NCBI RefSeq assembly: GCF_000275845.1
Contig: NW_006766891.1
Span: forward strand, 1 to 64,000
DNA from: Dichomitus squalens LYAD-421 SS1
Lineage: Eukaryota > Basidiomycota > Agaricomycetes > Polyporales > Polyporaceae
Direction of reading: 5' to 3'
Length of the DNA stretch: 64,000 nt
In this document: positions 59,669 to 64,000 of the stretch, piece after piece
Layout: every line of letters begins with the position of its first letter
How positions within the stretch are numbered: position 1 is the stretch's first letter
The notes under the pieces: generated by a model
Told to the model about the DNA's origin: nothing
The model's database searches: none
Seen by the model: only the letters and a program-made list of their open reading frames with translations
Program-made: the position numbers and the translations under genes

Positions 59669-60663
59669 TTAGACGAAGCCCCTCCCGCCCCGCTTTGCGT
59701 CGATCTTCTTGAACCGCTCCTCTTCTTGTCGCTGAAGTGGGAAAAGCCTCGGTCAGTCTAAAAGTAGCATGGACAAAGATAAAGCGCAGCACGCACCCTC
59801 TTGATCACACACATCGTGGCCAGGAATAGCAGGATCACGATGGCCATGAACCCATAAATCTATAGACGATCAATTGGTCAGTACCGCAACGCAGCAGAGC
59901 TTACCACAGCTATTTTAAGCGGTACGTACGGATCTGTGAAAGGTGATAAGGTTAACTTCGGCATGCTGGTTACCCTAGTGAAAGCCGATAACTTACGAGA
60001 AGATGTTGTTGAGCGTGTAGTCAGTGAACTTCGTGACAGGCCCAACGCAGCGACCGGCTCCAGTGTCGTTCGGGTTCACGAGCGAGTTGGCGAACGTCGT
60101 GTTCGCGCAGAAGGAGCCACCAATCTGGACAGTGTCGTTGGGCGTGAACCAACCACAGCATTGGTACTACGGGAATCATGCTTGAGATCTATAACTTGAA
60201 CGTTGGGAGGCCGGGAACGACATACCTTGTCTTGAAGCGCGATACGCGTGGCGGGGGAGGCTGCCTGGAACACCTTGAGATAGTTGGCCCTTTGCTGCGT
60301 GGAGTAGAACCAGATAATCGTCCCAACGATGAGGATAACGAGGGCATCGAGGACAAGGAACCAGTTGAGAAGGACGAGACCGATTGTGACATGATTCTTT
60401 TGCACAATTGCACCGATGGACACGGCAAATGTGAACAGAAGGACGATGCCGAGGATCAACCCAGCTAGATACTAGGTTCAGGTACAGCCCACAGATATTC
60501 AGGACGCAAGGGACGCACCAAGCAAGAAGCCGTTGTTGAGAGTGAAGTTGATTTCAAGGTTGGGCATACGGAACAATTCCGAGAAGACCACGGAAATGAC
60601 ACCTGCCGCCAGGAGACAGAGGTCCAGGAAGGCCCAAAAGCTCATAAGCTGTTTGGAAGGCAT
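59669..60663 (-). CDS. Fungal tetraspanin-like membrane protein
   Basis: A gene with several short exons and four predicted membrane helices: SFWAFLDLCLLAAGVISVVF, LILGIVLLFTFAVSIGAIV, IGLVLLNWFLVLDALVILIV and, near the end, FMAIVILLFLATMCVI. Between helices 3 and 4 lies a large extracellular loop with the tetraspanin hallmark CCGW, then several more cysteines and NxT glycosylation-like sites (NDTV, NTTF, NDTG). The short cytosolic tail is RQEEERFKKIDAKRGGRGFV. Tetraspanins organise membrane microdomains; in pathogenic fungi Pls1 and Tsp2/Tsp3 types are required for hyphal or appressorial polarity. Which subgroup this belongs to is not clear from sight. The start at 60663 gives MPSKQLMS directly before helix 1. 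Confidence 0.82.
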
Positions 60664-61417
60664 CTTCTGCTAGGTTGTATACAGCGTAGGTTCTTCTAGG
60701 GCGGTATAGCCATTTTACAAGGTGTATCGTTGCGCCGCAAATGATAGATACTCACCACAAGGATTAATGCTACGACTGAAGCGAGCGAGATACGAGTCAA
60801 CTCGGTACTGAAAAGGCGGCCTTTGGAACTCTTCCAGAGAGAGTGGACGCGACAGAGGTGGCTGCAGCACCAAGAAAAAGAGAGGAAAAGACGTTCAACG
60901 CCTGGGAGAACCGCGTCAGTCGAAGAACGAAGGGGGAGGAACGAAGGGGTGAGGAGGAGGGGAGACGGACCTGCTCGCAAGCGTATAAGCTCAGCTGTCG
61001 ACGGGGGCAGCAACGACGCGATGCACTTCTACCCATGTCTGCCGCGCATAAATGATGGCGACCGGACGGCCGGTCGCCATGGCCACTCCTCTCCCTCTCC
61101 CACAAATCCAGCCCATTCCAGCCCCGCAGCCAAACATACGCTTTCGCGCGGGTTTCGGACTGGCACAATGGCAGCCTTCATTGTCATTCATTGCAGCGCG
61201 CACGTCAAACACGCCTATTATGCCCTCCACCAGCCTACACTTCGTCCCGGTCGTCGGCCCCGGAGCACGGCAATCACCCGGCACGGAGACGAGAATGTCC
61301 ATACCGCCGGCTACCGGCCAGCGCAGCAGTTTCAAAAGATGTTCCCACGGTCAATAGACCGCTCTTTGGGGTTATGAATTCGAATTTCCCTGCTGCGCAC
61401 GCACAAGACACAGCACC
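60664..61417. other. Divergent upstream region of tetraspanin and MET8
   Basis: 754 bp between two starts. Contains pyrimidine-rich tracts and a GC-rich palindromic patch (CGACCGGACGGCCGGTCGCC) near 61060. No gene supported. Confidence 0.45.
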
Positions 61418-62257
61418 ATGCCTCCAGACATCTCATCTCTCTCCGGAGGCTCCCTCATCGTCGCATGGCAGCTCAAGGACAAGAACGTCCTCATCGTCGG
61501 CGGCGGTGACGTCGCCTCCGGCCGCATCGAATCTATCCTCGTGGCCGACGCCCATATCACCCTCATTGCTCCTCGGGCGGGCCTGCACCCTCTCACGAAG
61601 CACTTCATCGACAACTCTGACCGCATCGCCTATCATGATCGTGTCTTTGCGGGCCCGCAGGATCTCGCAGATGTCGACATGGTCCTGACAGCGATCGACG
61701 ACGTCGAGGTCTCCCGTCAAATATGCGCACTCTGCAGGGAGCGAAAGATCCCAGTCAACGTCGCTGATATTCCACCCTCTTGCGACTTCTATTTCGGTTC
61801 ACAAATCCGCAGCGGTCCTCTCCAGATCATGATCTCCACCAACGGTCGTTCCCCGAAGCTCGCAAACATCATTCGGAAGAGGATCGAGACATGTATTCCG
61901 GACCATGCCGGCGAGGCTATCGAGAAGGTCGGCGAGTTGAGGGAGAAGCTGAAGGAACGCGCGCCAGGCGTGGGGGGCGACTTGGGAAAGAGGAGGATGC
62001 GGTGGATGATAGACGTATGCTCTTCATGGAGCATGGAGGAATTGGCGTTACTGGATGACAAAATGATTGCAAGGTTGCTGGACGAGGGCTGGGAGAAGAA
62101 CCAGGTTCCGCGGCTCGAGGACGTTGGCGGCCATACGAAGAAGGCCTCGGCGAATGCTACCTCGGTGCGGTCTCCGTCTCTTCTTTTGCCTACCGCTGTC
62201 GGCTTCGTTGCGGGTGTCCTCTGCTCCGCCGCATTCCTGCTCACTCGGCCACGCTAA
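61418..62257 (+). CDS. Siroheme synthase MET8 (precorrin-2 dehydrogenase / ferrochelatase), with C-terminal membrane anchor
   Basis: An intronless gene of 279 residues, rare in this window. The NAD-binding Rossmann fold begins LKDKNVLIVGGGDVASGRIE (GGGxVA signature), continues VADAHITLIAPRAG and VDMVLTAIDDVEVSRQI, and reaches VNVADIPPSCDFYFGSQIR, where the aspartate equivalent to yeast Met8 Asp141 is present. Dimerisation and substrate parts follow (ISTNGRSPKLANIIRKRIE). Met8 oxidises precorrin-2 to sirohydrochlorin and inserts iron, giving siroheme for sulfite (and nitrite) reductase. After the catalytic part comes a Ser/Thr/Lys-rich linker and a hydrophobic helix (LLLPTAVGFVAGVLCSAAFL) ending LTRPR. 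Yeast Met8 lacks this, so the protein may be tail-anchored to an organelle membrane. That is inference. Confidence 0.93.
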   Translation: MPPDISSLSGGSLIVAWQLKDKNVLIVGGGDVASGRIESILVADAHITLIAPRAGLHPLTKHFIDNSDRIAYHDRVFAGPQDLADVDMVLTAIDDVEVSRQICALCRERKIPVNVADIPPSCDFYFGSQIRSGPLQIMISTNGRSPKLANIIRKRIETCIPDHAGEAIEKVGELREKLKERAPGVGGDLGKRRMRWMIDVCSSWSMEELALLDDKMIARLLDEGWEKNQVPRLEDVGGHTKKASANATSVRSPSLLLPTAVGFVAGVLCSAAFLLTRPR

Positions 62258-62801
62258 TGTCGCCATGTCGTCTCCAAACATTCCGGAACCCACGCCTTCA
62301 AAATTAGACAGTAGCAACACATTGGTTGCTTGATGGACACTTGGATAAAACATATGGACCTCCGCTCATCCATTCTTGCACTCCGGCACGACCATCGTTT
62401 CCATCCTATACATATACAGCAGTGCCACACTCATTCTAGACGCTTCGCACACATACCTATTGTCGTAGGACCAGACTTGTCTTCCTCGCATTTACTCTAT
62501 GAACAGCTACCCCCGTCAACGTTAGTCCGACTAGACGCCTTCTGAGCGAGCACGTCGAGTGATGTCCATGTCGGTCGGAAGTCACAAAGCGCGGACCAAG
62601 ACGGAGCAGGGCTGTCGCGCCTCACCCCGCCCGCTCCGAGCATGACTCAGAGGCGCCCATTTCTAGCGCTCAGTATATATGGAAAGAGCGTCAGACGAGC
62701 ATGTTCCCCACATCACCAGCTCTCGCCGTCCACGTCCACTGCGCCTCACCTCTTAGACTCCCATCTGAACATCTCCTACTTTACCCTATCTGCTATAGAG
62801 A
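62258..62801. other. Upstream region of MBF1
   Basis: 544 bp spacer following MET8. It contains a TGACTCA motif and a TATATAT box described separately. Confidence 0.5.
62643..62680 (+). promoter_or_regulatory. Probable MBF1 core promoter: TGACTCA and TATATAT
   Basis: TGACTCA (62643-62649), the consensus of Gcn4/AP-1 bZIP factors, lies 24 bases before TATATAT (62674-62680), itself 122 bases upstream of the MBF1 ATG. Motifs seen directly; function inferred. MBF1 is the known coactivator of Gcn4, which makes the site suggestive. Confidence 0.4.
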
Positions 62802-63541
62802 ATGTCTAACACCGACTGGGACAGCAAGCTCGTCATCGGCCAGAAGGCCAGGGCCCCAAAAGTCGCCCGCAACACCGCTGATCTCAATGGTACGCCAAGC
62901 CTCCCCTTTCGTTACGTTTGATATTGGGATATGGGTTGCTGACGCATCATCCATACAGCTGTAAGTAAAATGCATCTCGAGTGCGCAACGCGCAGCGGCG
63001 ATTGATTGATGCGAATACGGATGCACTCGCAGGCTCGTCGAGCAGGTGCCGTCGTTGGGACCGATAGGAAGGTGACTGCGGGGACGAACAAGGCACATCA
63101 AGGTCAGCCTATCAGTATGCATGACATCGATTCCTTTTGCTCATCCTTGTTCTGCTTCTGTTTGCGTGAATGTGCATTTACAGGGACCGACCACCAGAAG
63201 ATCGCCAAGCTTGACCGGGAGAACGAGGTGGCGCCTCCCCCGAAGATCAACCCTGCAGTCGGCAAGGTACGTGTCACTTGGGTCTTGCTTGGTAATCGTA
63301 CCAGGGTGTCTCAATACCGGTACCTCGAATATAGGCTATGCAGGCAGCGCGCATGGAGAAGCAGCTCTCGCAGAAGGATGTAGCGCAGAAGATCAACGAG
63401 AAGCCCTCCATCCTCCAGGACTATGAGGCTGGCCGTGCTATCCCCAACCCTCAGATCCTTGCCAAGCTAGAGCGCGTGCTCGGCGTGAAGCTCCGCGGGA
63501 CCGACATTGGGAAGAAGCTGGAGGGGCCTAAGAAGTCGTAG
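62802..63541 (+). CDS. Multiprotein bridging factor 1 (MBF1), with a 2-nucleotide exon
   Basis: Five exons (62802-62889, 62959-62960, 63033-63102, 63184-63266, 63335-63541) make exactly 149 residues, the normal MBF1 length. The N-terminal part reads [19 protein letters not shown], then [18 protein letters not shown], where the first A comes from G of exon 1 plus CT of exon 2. The C-terminal helix-turn-helix (Cro/C1 type) has [40 protein letters not shown] and [14 protein letters not shown]1 bridges bZIP activators such as Gcn4 to TBP, and in yeast it also limits frameshifting on stalled ribosomes. The 2-base exon is bounded by a perfect ATACAG acceptor and GTAAGT donor; without it the reading frame breaks inside the most conserved MBF1 segment. 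Confidence 0.93.
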
Positions 63542-64000
63542 GCTCGCCCCTCCATGCTCGTAGCGCCTATGACGGACTCGCTTGCTCTACCCTCCGCCAC
63601 TGTTGTGTCATGTCTCACCCGCTCCTTTCTCCTAATCTCGGATCCGGGCTTGCTCGCGGCACCTCCAGGCAGGAGGGATACCCGTCGTATTGTCCTGATG
63701 TCCTGATGCACCTGTCATGTTTTACTAGAGCTTTCATCGCATCTACCTAATCCGTCATGCAATTGTATAGTGTTTGTCAGCGCCATATCTTGCATCGCGC
63801 AAATGCACACGCCCAAGATCCCACGATGCTGAATGTACCATTGTGGCTTGTATGATTTTGACATGGGACTTACAAGCTCGTAGTCTCTGCCGGTGAGTTA
63901 CCTATTAGTGTCTTGCGTGTAGGTGCGGACCCAGGAATTCGGGGAGGTATGCTGTGAGCCACTTACGATAGGCGGATCGGAGGGACTATATTATAGAAGG
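63542..64000. other. Downstream flank of MBF1
   Basis: 3' UTR and intergenic sequence to the window edge. No further gene recognised. Confidence 0.5.

Noticed and set aside
6707..62257. Sulfur-assimilation gene cluster (two permeases plus MET8)
   Set aside because: MET8 is about 45 kb from the permeases with some fifteen unrelated housekeeping genes between; no other sulfur genes seen.
1..64000. tRNA, rRNA and CRISPR
   Set aside because: Looked for T-arm-like sequence on both strands, rRNA-like stretches and regular repeat-spacer arrays; none found by eye. A covariance-model search would be decisive for tRNAs.

Overview
The window is nuclear DNA from a filamentous basidiomycete, most likely a mushroom-forming or wood-decay fungus (Agaricomycetes). 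Genes are densely packed on both strands and broken by many 50-80 bp GT-AG introns. Products are of clear fungal type, and there are no operons or ribosome binding sites. I did not compute base composition, and I cannot name the genus. I support 25 protein-coding loci, one of them partial and one a weak small-secreted-protein candidate, plus two miniature inverted-repeat elements. I saw no tRNA, rRNA or CRISPR.

Layout. 0-3.3 kb: broken-looking MYND-finger gene and a STRAP-like WD40 gene, both minus. 3.3-6.7 kb: gene-poor, with a 369 bp MITE. 6.7-16 kb: two sulfate permease paralogues pointing at each other, with a mitochondrial TACO1/YebC gene between them and a second MITE just upstream of that gene. 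16-20 kb: an empty stretch, then a NYN/OST-HTH (MARF1-like) gene. 20-28.2 kb: ER glucosidase I, a disordered protein and an MFS drug/polyamine transporter. 28.9-41.5 kb: TEL2, a small membrane protein, a metallophosphoesterase, mitochondrial ribosomal protein L15, D-lactate dehydrogenase and the 25S rRNA methyltransferase BMT2. 42-57.4 kb: two cytochromes P450 bracketing TRAPPC13, YME2, a small cysteine-rich secreted candidate, mL46 and V-ATPase subunit H. 57.4-59.7 kb: empty. 59.7-63.5 kb: tetraspanin, siroheme synthase MET8 and the coactivator MBF1.

Most of this is conserved housekeeping sequence. Several products act in mitochondria (TACO1, L15m, D-LDH, YME2, mL46). Two steps of sulfur assimilation are present: sulfate uptake by the two permeases and siroheme for sulfite reductase by MET8. 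They lie about 45 kb apart, so I do not call a cluster. Divergent pairs share short promoters, for example TEL2 with the small membrane protein, the phosphoesterase with L15m, TRAPPC13 with YME2, and mL46 with VMA13. Several convergent pairs have stop codons less than 150 bp apart.

The most unusual observation is a 2-nucleotide exon required to keep MBF1 in frame. Others are the nine-intron-conserved inverted sulfate permease pair, the two TA-flanked MITEs, a tail-anchor-like end on MET8, and the decaying MYND locus at the left edge. I found no previously undescribed multi-gene system.
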